Part shown: positions 22,779-34,977 of the stretch, piece by piece | How the letters are laid out: each line of letters starts with the position of its first letter | Position numbering within the stretch: the first letter of the stretch is position 1 | NCBI RefSeq assembly: GCF_963675165.1 | Contig: NC_087381.1 | Span: forward strand, 4,899,378 to 4,963,377 | Length of the DNA stretch: 64,000 nucleotides | Direction of reading: 5' to 3' | Source: Halichondria panicea | Lineage: Eukaryota; Porifera; Demospongiae; Suberitida; Halichondriidae | Made by a program: the position numbers and the translations under genes | Notes under the pieces: generated by a model | The model's database searches: none | The model's input: only the letters and a program-made list of their open reading frames with translations | What the model was told of the DNA's origin: nothing

Positions 22779-25700
22779 ATGCTTCATAATCCTAATCCGC
22801 TGCAGATTCAGCTTCTGGTTGCAGTGGTTTGTCTGCTGTCTTCAACTGCTTTGGGCCACCCACTTCAACAGAGTCATAAGGTAACCATTGTGAAATACCT
22901 GCGGTCAAGTCATGCAGCATACAACTGCATGAGTCGTATAATACATACGTACGTACATGTACATGTAGGTTAGGTTAGGTAAAGTCCACCCCTAATCAAG
23001 CCAACAGCGATTTGAAGCCAGGCACCCATCTCCCAATACCTTAAACGAAGGCATTGGTTGGTGTTCCACTATAATTATTGTATCTGATCTGTGAGCATTA
23101 CCTAACCATACTTATAGGTCGAAGCAAAAAGTTATGCTTGCTCCAATGGTTTTACTTCTTCATGGTTTTGTATATTGTAATCAACTGGCATGCTGTATGT
23201 ACACATACATGCAAGAGTGCCCACACTGGTGGTGGTGGTGGTGGTGGTTGGTAACTTAAAGTACTATATAACCACATCTTCTTAATAGGCCTAGCAGTAC
23301 GTACATACGTAGTTTACTACATAAAAGAGGCAAATTGTGTCCAGTGATGGCTATCCTCAATCTCTTAATAAAACTTAATAGGCCTACATACCTAACCATA
23401 CTTATAAGTCGAAGCAAAAAGTTATGCTTGCTCCAATGGTTTTACTTCTTCATGGTTTTGTATAATTATTGTAATCAACTGGCATGCATGCATACGCTTA
23501 TGTATACATGAGTGCCCACACTGGTGGTGGTGGTTGGTACTATAACCATTAATAGGCCTAGCAGTACGTTTACTACATAAAAGAGGCAAATTTGTGTCCA
23601 GAATAGTCCAAGTGGTGGGCTATTTTTTCATCCTCAATCTCTTAATAACTTAATAGGCCTACATACCTAGTTTACTACATAAAGATAATTGAGATTGAGG
23701 ATTGAAAATAGCCTCCACTTGGACTATTCTGGACACATCTCACTGTACACGTTGCTATTAGGTGGACAAGAGGCAGTCGTCACTTGTTTCTTGCTTCTCT
23801 GAAGTTGAAGTGGCTGGTGATGAGACCCGGTGCACTGGAGAGAGGCTAGGAGGAGCAGGCTCCATCGAGGAGTGCTGTCGTCCCCGCTCCACTGGGGGGC
23901 TGGAGGGGGGTGGGTTCTCTTTGGGGGGTCTAACAGACTGTATGCCTTGTCCGGAAAACGGTAAGAGAATGTGTTAATGTATAATTAGTATAGTAGCAAG
24001 AGGCATAGCTTCGTAATTGTATAATTACCGTTTAATTTTACTTGCTGTTAGCCGTTATGAACCACCAATGTAGTGGTGTTATAATTATTATGTTTCGTAT
24101 TTAGAGATTACTTCGTTTGCCTCATTTTCCCAAATGTAATGCTACAATTTACCCACTATTAATTATATGGTACGTACACTACATACTTAGAGTGTTAGCA
24201 AATCATGTAGCAATGAACTTTTATTGAAGGTAAAATTAATGTTGTGTTGTTTTCTGACATAATTATATCACTGTGTATGTTTGTCTTAGTTAATTGTTAT
24301 GTAGGTGATACGGTTCAAACGTTTCTTTTGCAGTGACCAGTGACATTCAAGTGACGTGTTTCTCTGGGGTTGGATGTGATCTCAGTGGAGCCCCACTTGT
24401 CGTACCTGACATACCCAGCTGTTGTCTTTTGAGCGGAGAGAGATCGTACGCCCTGTCAGACAGTCAAGCGTGTCAGACATGTGTAGGTACGTATTAGTGG
24501 TGGAACTGAACAAATGGGAGTTCAAACAAGACTACAGTCTAGAAAGCTTAAAGATATAATACCGTATATAGCGCCTAATTTTCGAGGCGCATACTTTTTG
24601 CGAGTTGACCTTGAACCTTAAAAATTATGGTGACGAAATGGAATCATTGTATATACTATCTAGAGCCATACATTTCGTGCTATACGGTATAATAGGACCA
24701 TGAAGATAAAATTAGTAATTATTTGGTCTTCGAAAATTTGGCGCTATACGGTAACGTAACTATACACACTCCAATCGTTATGGAATATACACTGTACGCA
24801 TGTTTGTAATATCAAGTTCATCATTGGCATGTATCCTCATGCACGTGCACTGTGTGTTTACTGCTGTCATAGTTACACTGTACGTACCTTGTACATGTAT
24901 GTGTACTGTTATGGATCAGAGAGTAGTTGTCTCCCTACTGCATGACATATTGTATGTGCATATAATGTCGTTGCTGCACATGGTATACAGTTGTCCAATG
25001 GGCTGACTCTCCTGGCCTTGATCTGCCTGAGCAGTCAATCAGTCACGTATTAACGGTTGAGTACAGTAAAGGCGCTGACATCGGCCTCACCAACGGCCAG
25101 CTTAGAGTGATCCCTCGCTACATCACTGCAGGTAACACTTTATATGATGCACGCATAAATTTTGAAATAAAAAGCATTTTGTTGCCGACTTTATTCACGT
25201 TCGTGTATGTTTAGCTATGATTATCTGCTATCTTAATATTTGCTGCACATACGTACACGTACATGTAGTATAATTCATATTTTACATATGTACGTATAAC
25301 TGAAGTTTTCTTGGGATTGTTTTCCAGATGCAAATGACATTTTATTGACCGACCCAAACCTCAATCTCAACGGCAGAGACTTCTCAGCTATAATAAGTGT
25401 GCGACCAGACAACACTGCCCTGGAGGTGGGGGACACGCTACAGCTGATACTACAGCCCTCAGGGAGACTAGCACCCAATGAGATACTACTGGATACATTG
25501 GACGTTACAATCATCGATAGAGATGGTACGTAACAAGTATGAGAAATGGCATCACCTACTTGTCAGACTAGCTTTCGTATGAGTTACATGACTTTAGTAC
25601 AGTCATGTATAGGTGAATTCTATTGTTTTTCATGAATAAAATACATGAGCGCCTCATCTGAGGTCAGCTTTATACTATAACAGTAAAACCTGGCCTTTAT

Positions 25701-28700
25701 TAGAGACACATTTTACACGTACATTTGGGGAGTAAGGTTGCAGACTGGGGTGTCCTTTATTGAGGAGTTATTTTTACACAAGCTGTCATTTGGAACCTGG
25801 GCCTTATTATCGCAGATGGACTTTTTTCAGGGGTGGCCAGTACCCACTGTAACTACGTACGTGACTGAATGTATCCCTTAATGTACTCCCTATTCCTCCG
25901 CAGCTGCTGAAATCTTACTAACTGAGTTGGACTATCGACTCAGTCCTGAGGATGACGGGCTACTGACTATTGTCGTCGAAGTTAGGACTCAAATCTCCTC
26001 CTCGGCTTTTCTTCGTCTTATTCCTCTCAGTTTTAGTTCTGTACGTGATGAGATATTGGCCGGTAATCTGTTCCTGGATGATAATATTGTCAGTGAGGTG
26101 TTTCAACCTGAAGATGTGGACAGACCGTCTGAAGCCATCAGTGAGTGACATGTTTATTATGTATATTAGGTTCATTAATTTACCTGATTTAATAGACCTC
26201 ACCAAGCTAGCATGTATGTTCACTCTATATAACTCACTATACACCACACCATGTAATAAACGTCCCTGAGGGTTACTACAAAAGTGCATTCTTTTAAGTT
26301 CATGTAGTTGAAAAATGGTTAACCTTACATGTAACTAAATGACTTAGCTACGTGTAGGTAACTACGTACGTACATGGCTACATATAACAATTTTCTTGAG
26401 ATATGATCCAATTCAGTATAGATTCTGACCCACTTTAATATGGATATGTTTTAGATATATACACGTACGTACGTACGTACGCACATGCACTAATTACTTG
26501 CAGGTGTAGCAGACTTTGACGACAGCCCTATAGTGTTTGAAGTTGACTCGATAGGGGACTATAGAGTCGGTATACCCATTACAGCAGATGACATCTACGA
26601 AGCCGAGCAAAGCTTTGTGGTACTTCTGGAGCTTGTTAACACTTCTTTATCTGATCTGGTAGCAATCACACCGTCCCGGCAAGCTGCCGTCTGCAGGATC
26701 ATTGATGACGATTGTGAGTGTTAATGTTCAATTTGATCATAAGTTAAGTAGTCTGAGCAGTTAGTTCAGTGGAGCCTTTTTGTGTAATTATTTCATGTAC
26801 AGTGTATGTACGATTTTTGTGTTATTGGACAGCCTCAACAAAACCAGCCATCCCAATAATTATGTGCTTTACAACATACATGTATGTAATTTTCTGTCTG
26901 TGTGTCATTCAGTGCTGCATGTTTATAATTTCTGGTGCATTTTTGTGTACCGTTATTATTATGTCGAGGGCATATGGAGCCTCTTATAACATTTATAAAT
27001 GATGATGCTCATTCCCATACAAAACATGTATTATTATGTCTTGTGTAGGTCCCCATCCATAAATCTTGTTCTGTAATTTAGTTGTAGCGTATAGCGCTTC
27101 ATTTTTGATGTTTTTGACGTGCCTTCCTTATTGCACGTTAAAAAGTGTGTTATAATAATCATGCATGTAACTTGCCTGCAGCAATCAACCTGTCGTGGGA
27201 GTTGCCTGCTTACACCTTTTTCGAGGGTCGCAACGATGAATCCAGTCTGAGTGGATTCTTCGATTCACCCATCATCGTGAAAGTGAATGCTTCGCTGACA
27301 GAGTATCTACTGGAGATCTACGCTCAGGTATCGTCTTTCCACACACATACTGTATTACTAGAATGTTTTGCGAGCATCAAACATTTGCAAATTTTGCGAG
27401 GGTTGATCAATTTGCAACAATAAAATCCGCAAAACCTAACTAGTAAATACACATGATCCTTGCCAAAACGCAATAGCTGTAGTAAAAACCATGCTGGTCT
27501 ATACTACATGTACAGTATGTATACTTAGTGAAGTGTGTATGACAAACTGACAGAATTACATGTACGTATTGTATTGTGAGATACCAGTCTACATGCATGC
27601 ACCAATCTTAATTGTTCAAATTTCTTTAGCCGAGGTCGACTACGGAGGACTTACCTTTCCGAGCCGAGTGGAGAGACCCGAATAGGGACATTGATAACGA
27701 CTTTGTAATTGGGACCAGTAGTCCAGGTAAGAGCAGCTGCGTTATAAAGTACATGTAGGTACGTAGCTGTGATGTAATCAAATCAAGTAATGAGTACAGG
27801 TATGTACTGGGAAATTTATAGCATGATAATTATCGAAGTTCTAAATACACTCCAAATATTAAATAAATGTCTTTTAAGTAAAAAATATTTACGCATGCAG
27901 TGTCTGTATTTGGAGCTAAGGTCGACCTTATCGAAGATTCCATTCTGACTAACCCTATAACCCGGCCTGTATGTTCCGGCCCATTCATATTCCCCGTTCC
28001 CCATATCTCAGGTTTGGTTCGCCGCATAGACTCCATGGCTGCTTTAGATGAGATAGCCATTGACATCTTCGCCGACAACGTGTTCAACGAGGGACATGAA
28101 GTGGCCGTTCTAGAGTTCACGAACTCTGAGAACAGACCGGAGTTTCTGTTCGGGGCCAATCCAATCACTCAAATTGTCATCATTGATCGAAGTGCGTAAG
28201 CTTGTACTGTTCGCAAGTACTGTAACAGCCACTTTCGTACGTAGCTTGTAAACTGTAATAATTAATACTAACAAACGGTATATTGGAATAATCTGTTCTG
28301 CATGATACATGATGTGCCACCTACGTACATGTATATTGCCCATTGATAGGACTCAAGTACGTCATAGTCTTGAAGAACGTAGTTATGTTATGCAATTTGA
28401 GCTCATGTAGTTCAGATCGTATCAATGGTTGTGCCCATCCCTATACATGAATTACTATAGAGATACCCTCTGACCCTGACAGATCTGACTGTTGGCTTCA
28501 CCCGTGAAACCACTCGAGTGTCGGAGGGGGTGGGCAGCTTCGAGCTGTGTGTAGCCATCTTCATCCCTGAGTTGAACCTCCTGAGGGGACCGTTCCAACT
28601 GGCTAACCCGTTCACACTGCGGTTAATGTCTGCTAATGGAACAGCTGGTACGTATATAAATGTATGTGGACTGATCTACGTATATATATAAACAGTGATG

Positions 28701-31700
28701 TACTCAAAATTGTTCAAAGTGGTGGCAATTAATACGATTTTTAGAGCTCATACTACATGCATGTACATATATCATAACACACATTATGAGTCGTCCAACC
28801 GTTCTTCATGCATTCATTTAGGTCCACTAGACTACGTCCAGATCACGGCAGATGATAATCTCCTAGTACCGTTTGAGACGGATAACTCCACCCATTTGCA
28901 ATGTTTCAACGTGACGATTATGGAGGACACAGAGTTTGAGAGGAATGAGGATTTCTCTCTGACACTGTCTCTCGAGGGAAGCCCCCTGCAAACTGTGGTT
29001 GTTGAGCCCTTCGTGTCTGTGGTCGAGATCGTTGATAATGACGGTGAGTCTGCACGTATGCAAAGTGGTAGTAGTGCACACTTTCGTAAACTTGTAGACT
29101 TGCATGTACATACGTACGTAGTACAGTCTATGAAATATGGTCACCGCGTACACACACAGCCGTAACTATTGGGTTTGACATATATGCACACACACACACA
29201 CAGCCGTGACTATTGGGTTTGAATTGACTGAGCACACGGTGAGCGAGAACGATGTAGAGGTCACTCTAATGGTGTCCATTTTGGAGGGGCAGACGTCATT
29301 ACCAGTCACTATTGCCCTGTCTACAGTCGATGGTACCGCCACCAGTAAGTACCGTAGACATAATTATACTGTGTCAAAATAATGTTTTTGGTACGCATAT
29401 ATACATGTAGCTATAATTATGCTACTTTTATAGTGTCTAATTTATATTACTCACATGTACAACATCTAGGGTGACTGCATGATTTGTCCCATATAGATGT
29501 TGAAAATACCGTGAGACTTGTGATTGATACCCACTTAATTATGGGTTTTGATAGGTACAGCACGTACGTAACTCTAATCCCTAGATTTATCATGTAATTA
29601 TTATGATGCAAATTTAACTCTCTGTACAGGTGGCTCTGACTACAATGCTACCATGGTGACGTTCACCCTCAGTGACCTCACAGACTCAGTTAACATCACT
29701 ATCGCCATTCTTCCCGACTCCATCGTTGAAGGAGACGAGCAGTTCTCTGCTGTTCTCTCTCTCATAGGACCACTACAGTTCACAGACAAGATTAATATTG
29801 AACCTGGCACTGCTCTCGTGAATATACTGGACAGCAGTAGCGAGACAGGTGTGTGTACAGTACATGAAGTGCTCTATGTACTGTAAATGTTCGCGGTTTT
29901 CGCGGATTGAGCCTGTACCGCGAAAATTTATACCCACGAAAATTTATGAATAGTAGGCGTGTTCAGTATTATGGATTCGAGGCTAACGGTGTGGAGGTAC
30001 AGCTGCATGTTGATGTGCGCATGCGCCAAAAGGCTGGAACTCAGACCACGAAAATAAAATCCGCGAAATCCTTTGTAGAGGTCCATCCGCGAAAATTTAT
30101 ACCCTCGAAATATACCCGCTATACGGTATGTAGTACCTTTAGCAAGGATTATAATTATACCGTAATAATAATTATTATGTACACTGTATAGCTCGCTTGT
30201 ATGGTGGTATGTGTACACTTGAGCTATGTACATGTACATACAGTGCTGACTGCTTTTGAAAGAATTAATGTGAATATTTGGTACTGTACTTACGATTACA
30301 TTAGGGGAGCAGAGTTGTACCGAGGTGGCCATTGTTGAGAGTGTTTGTGTTTTGTATACTGTTCATTTGGGACCTGGCCTAGCTGGCGCTATATATTGCA
30401 GTTGATCTTTCTTTAATTATCAGGGGTTAAAAAGAGGCTCACTAGTACTGTATCGAACACACGATCCATCGTGATTATGATTGTGAGCTCAAAGCCATTG
30501 TACGTACATTGTACATGTATGTATACGAGTGTATACTAGAGTCTAATCCTTACCAATAATTAAGACTTGAATCACTTGATCCTCGATCCAATTGACGTGC
30601 AAAATAGTGTATCCGTACTACATGTATAATGTATGTGCACTATTGTACTCCCATGCATGCAGAGACCGTGATTCGAGTCAACGACACTGTGATTGGAGAC
30701 CCTCTGTTCACTGTCCCCCTGCGTGTGACTAATCTGGGGGAGTTAGGACTGGGGGATAGCATATCACTTTGCTATGAGGTGCATGGTGATGCAGACAAGT
30801 GAGTAAATTTAATGTTGATTCAAAATAATGGGGTGATGAGATTTTGTTGTTTACATAGAGTCCAGCTTAGTATGATATTGTATATAGAAGTGATATTGTT
30901 TTAACTTGCTCTAAATGAAAATTAATGTTACCATGACATAAGTGTGGTGTACGTAGCCATGCACATGTGCTATGTAATATGTACACTGTCATGTATATGT
31001 GAGCGTGCTGTCAAAAAGAACTCTTTTTAGAGTAAACTGTACAAATAGTTTGTGCAGCTAAAGATACGATTGTGTGTCCATTTTTATAATTACCGTATAG
31101 CGTCAGTGTATATTTCGAGGGTATAAATGTTCGCGGTTTTCGCTGATCAAGTACGAAATTAATATCGCATGGCTTAATTGCATGCATACTGCAGAAAGGC
31201 TGCTATTCCGCGAAAACTTTTCTAACGGTCAATCCGCGAATTTACACCCTTGAAATAATTTATACCCGCTACACGGAGATCGAAAACAGTACAATTATAG
31301 ACAAACGGTATTGTTGGCCCATGTTTTGACCTTTATTGTTATACGTACGGTACGGTTAAGTCGATGCATACGTAGGCACAGATAAATGACATACCGTACG
31401 GGTAGAAAATTTCGAGGTGTTTTTAATTTCGCGTTTTTCGTGGGTGGCTGCAAAACACGAAAATTAAAACCCGCGAAAGGCTTTGTTTACGCATGCGAGA
31501 TAGTGACACACCCTAACTCCACGAAATTTACTACCCGAGAAATTTTCCAAATAAGACAGAATATTGAATTGCACGAAAATTTACACCCGAGAAATTTTCT
31601 ACCCGTACGGAATTAGATTATCAATGATTCGATTACCGTTAAATTAAATCAGCCTCATAATTTGGGTAGTGGTGGCTGTGTACGTACACAATCCTAAATC

Positions 31701-34240
31701 TTAATTCAGTACACACATTTTCCTCATTTACGGATATAGCCCTATAAGAGGTATAGAGGTGGTTAACTGTATCAACCGCCACCGACTAGATTGGCACATC
31801 TGTGGTATTATCAGCTTGTGTGTTAATTTAATCTTACTGACAGTAGACAAATAATGTGCATACACTTATAATTGGATGTGATGAATGCAGTATCATAGCA
31901 ACTTATTCACCATGCATGCACACTCTTCACAGGTACTTTAATCTTGTCAGCGACATCTGCACGTCAGTCAACGCCCACTATATGAACGTCAGTGTGTTCA
32001 ATGTGATTGATAGGATTGCCATACGTGCCGTTGATGAGGGCGGGGCTTGTAGGGAGGTGCTCCTCAATGTGGAGGGTATGTGCTCCGTGAGCGTTGACGG
32101 GACATCTGTGGAGTCTAGCTACATGAGGGATGGAATCTCCATTAGAAGGTACATTCGCACATGTACGTACGTGTGTAATGAATACTATTACATTAATTAA
32201 GGCACCTGCTTTTTATACGTTTGAGTGCAAAAATACAAGAATACTGTATGCAAAAATGTTCAGGTGGCGCATAATTAAAAGCGAACTTCATTTTGAAGTG
32301 CCTAGTAATATTATAGCATGTATACATGTACATATATTATAATTATTTCAAGAAACCATTGTGATAATTATCACAATGGTTGAGAGTTGTCTTCTTATGT
32401 GTATTACGTGACTGTACATGTGCTCCTTGTGTATGCAGGTATCCCGGCAACCGAGTAAGGGTATCTGTGCCCAACTGTGCTCACCTCAGTCTGGTGATGT
32501 GGGTGTTCTGTCAGAACAGTACGCTAATGGCTTATGATGCTGACGACAACCCAGTGACGGCGTCGGCAGTCATGATGAAGTTTGTAATAGCTCGAGGATT
32601 CAACTTGCAAGAGAGGTCACATGGACTGATTGGTACGGATAGAATAGTGAAATGATCAATTTATATCCCATGCACTTGTCCAATGAGTGTTTAGCAGGAT
32701 AATTATGAACACCCAGTGAATTATAATTATGCTTGAAGGTACGTATTTACGTACATGTAATTACGTGTGTTTGTATATAATGCCTGCATGCATGTCAGTA
32801 TAGTTAGATCGTTATTATAATTATATACGTATGGGTTTTTAATTTATAGTATCCCTCAGGTGTGTTGGGACACTACAACACATGCATGCATGTACATGTA
32901 CCTCATGCCCATTATCGCCCTTTATTTAGAGACTATAATCTACATGTATTTATTTGATTACCTGTATATTCTAATCGTCTATTTTATTATAATAGCTATA
33001 CAGTAACTGTACCTAATTTAACGTGCGTAACGTACATGTACCTCTATAGGTCAGTTCTGGAACATTCCTATCACTCTTCAACTAGTCAATGATTCGAGCG
33101 AGGGTGGTTTGACCCCTGACCCCTACTACACGGTGATGGTGGCCCATCCTGACTCCGCCCCCAGGACCTTCACCGCGTTCTATTACCCCCGGACCTGGGA
33201 GGTATGCATGTATGCGCATTGTAACACAATTGATCTTCCGAATAAAACGTATGTATGTACAAGCATACCATTAATTTTATGATGTTTTCCCTATTGAGTT
33301 ATTGGTTTGCGTTTTGACAAAAAATTTTAAAGGCCTGAATCTTATTACGTACCTCGATCAGAAGATAATTATAAAAAAACCATCAATAATGAGACAATGT
33401 TTTTGCTAAAAAAGCATTATAGTTGTATGAGTGCATGCTCATTTGGGACCTGGGTGCCTTAATAATGAGTTATAATTGTACTTGTTGCCCAGTGAGTGGG
33501 CAGATCAAAGCAATCCAGTGCTCAGTATATGGCATGTTGCATCACTGCCATGGCTACCATATATTGCACTGCATTATATGGCATTATATGCACTTGCACT
33601 GTGTGTAAATGCAGTAGATTTCTTTAAGAGATATCCATTTGGGACTTATGCCCCACCATTCCACCCAATACTCAGTTGGTCCCTTTTATAGGCTACTACC
33701 TTTACAACTACTAGTGGGAAGAAAACCTAAAAAATTTACTATGGAATTCAGCAAAACTAATGAATACACTAAATTCCTTTAAAACACATGTCTTTTATTA
33801 CGATTTATATGACCAGTCAGACGAGTTTAACGTCATTGGGCAACAAGTTAGTTATTGCAGGCGCCCTCGTGCAACATGCCATATATTGCACTGGATGACA
33901 TAATGCCCTCGGGCATTATATTGCTCCAGTGCAATATATGGCATGTTGCACGAGGGCGCCGGCAATAACTAATACATAAATTGTATTGTATTGACTGTAG
34001 AATTAAACCCTGGGGCTCTCTTTTTTATTGCCGGTATACTACTACAATTTTATACTCTTTTCGTATCTCGTGCAGGTTATTCGTGGTCAGAATGACCCGT
34101 GTCTTTACGCCGGAGGGCAACAAGCTGACAGCACGGACACTAGCAACTCAGTGATCCAGGGGACCTACAGGGACTATGTTGTCAGTGAACCATTTAGCAC
34201 CCAATACCTATATAGCAAGTTTCAGGACGATAGGTGTTAG
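22779..34240 (+). CDS. Secreted Calx-beta repeat protein, 19 exons
   Basis: Exons: 22779-22880, 23762-23960, 24334-24486, 24991-25131, 25328-25525, 25904-26140, 26504-26713, 27182-27327, 27630-27726, 27901-28191, 28483-28647, 28822-29043, 29204-29344, 29630-29848, 30663-30798, 31933-32148, 32439-32632, 33050-33201 and 34076-34240. They sum to 3384 bp (1127 residues), all in frame with GT-AG borders, mostly phase 1. Residues 1-26 are a signal peptide (LLVAVVCLLSSTALG). Exons 2 and 3 (residues 35-151) are two related cysteine-rich modules with a CC...C..C pattern. Exons 4-14 (about 152-840) encode about five Calx-beta-like domains, recognised by E-x-x-E-x-F and IIDDD/IVDND/IIDRDG endings, mostly two exons per domain. 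The last ~287 residues (exons 15-19) form a cysteine-containing C-terminal region I cannot name. No transmembrane segment is seen, so it is probably extracellular. Calx-beta domains bind calcium and occur in adhesion proteins, including sponge aggregation factors. Start and exon choices are mine. Confidence 0.82.
23099..23740. repeat. Intron 1 duplication and foldback
   Basis: A block from cctaaccatacttata to ggtggtggttgg occurs at about 23100-23250 and again at about 23390-23537. A (GGT)n tract is longer in the first. At 23598-23645 and 23688-23738 a stem (ccagaatagtccaagtgg and complement) forms a foldback. Confidence 0.65.
24556..24756. repeat. 'ccgtata-tagcgc' MITE in intron 3
   Basis: Ends taccgtatatagcgcctaat and ttggcgctatacggta are inverted. 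It lies between exons 3 and 4 of the Calx-beta gene. Confidence 0.65.
29880..30128. repeat. 'tatagcgggtata' MITE in intron 14
   Basis: Contains atgttcgcggttttcgcgga near one end and cgaaatatacccgctatacg at the other. The internal cgaaaatttata motifs are typical of this family. It lies in intron 14 of the Calx-beta gene. Confidence 0.65.
31096..31612. repeat. Two related MITEs in intron 15
   Basis: The first spans about 31096-31278 (accgtatagcg...tatacccgctacacgg). The second spans about 31391-31612 (ccgtacgggtagaaaatttc...gaaattttctacccgtacgg, about 20-bp inverted ends). Both share the cgcgaaa-type interior with the intron 14 element. Confidence 0.65.
33478..33976. repeat. Insertion with long palindrome, left copy only
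   Basis: Intron 18 of the Calx-beta gene has about 500 bp here that are missing from the duplicate near 44970. It contains the inverted pair acttgttgcccagtg and cattgggcaacaagt. It also contains a near-perfect palindrome at 33861-33963 (ggcgccctcgtgcaacatgc ... gcatgttgcacgagggcgcc). Confidence 0.7.
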
Positions 34241-34977
34241 CTGTATAATAAATGCAAGTTAGGTCGCCATAATTATGCTTGTCCAAATTACTAGAATAAG
34301 TATTAATTTTTCTCTTTATAATACATTAATTATGGTGCAAATAATTAGCCATGCTCTTGATTTCTAATCGTGTATGATGAAGTTCTCTGCAGTTTTTATT
34401 AACATTTTTGGCCGCCGCGGTTATTCGAAAACAATACGTTGTCATTGACAGCGTTTACTTGACAGGTAATTGCACGCTGTCAAATGACAACGTGCAATTA
34501 TTGGACCGGATGTGATACGGGATTAATTGCTGTACACTCTCCAGTCACTAAATAGCACATCATACGATTATGAGATTAATATATAGCATGCAGCCATGCA
34601 TGGCCGTAAGAACCAGGGGTGTGGGGGGAAACTTATAGGATCGAGGCAGGGTGTCATACAGGATTTTGAAGTAGAGGGGGGAAATACAAGAAAAGTAACC
34701 AGAAAATTTTGCTAAAAAATGGTCAACTGTTTGTATGTAAAATTGCACACTAGTACTACAGATCAATGCAAAATTAATTTTCGGGAGAGGAAATTGAAGC
34801 TGAAACCCTGGGGGGTCTTGGCTGTAGGTCACATGATCAGCAATAATAAGCAAATTTTCATGTTTTCTGTTCTAATCAGTTGTGATGCATGATTGTATTA
34901 TAAATCATACATGTTAAGATTGTGTGGACTGTAGTACTGGCCAGCCATTCAGCTAGTTATATATAAGTGTCTATATA
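34241..34977. other. Convergent intergenic region
   Basis: This lies between the stop codons of the convergent Calx-beta and fusion genes, so it should hold both 3' UTRs and polyadenylation sites. An aataaa occurs just after the Calx-beta stop (within tataataaatgc, about 34246). A gtgtcatacagg repeat relic is near 34648. Confidence 0.45.
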
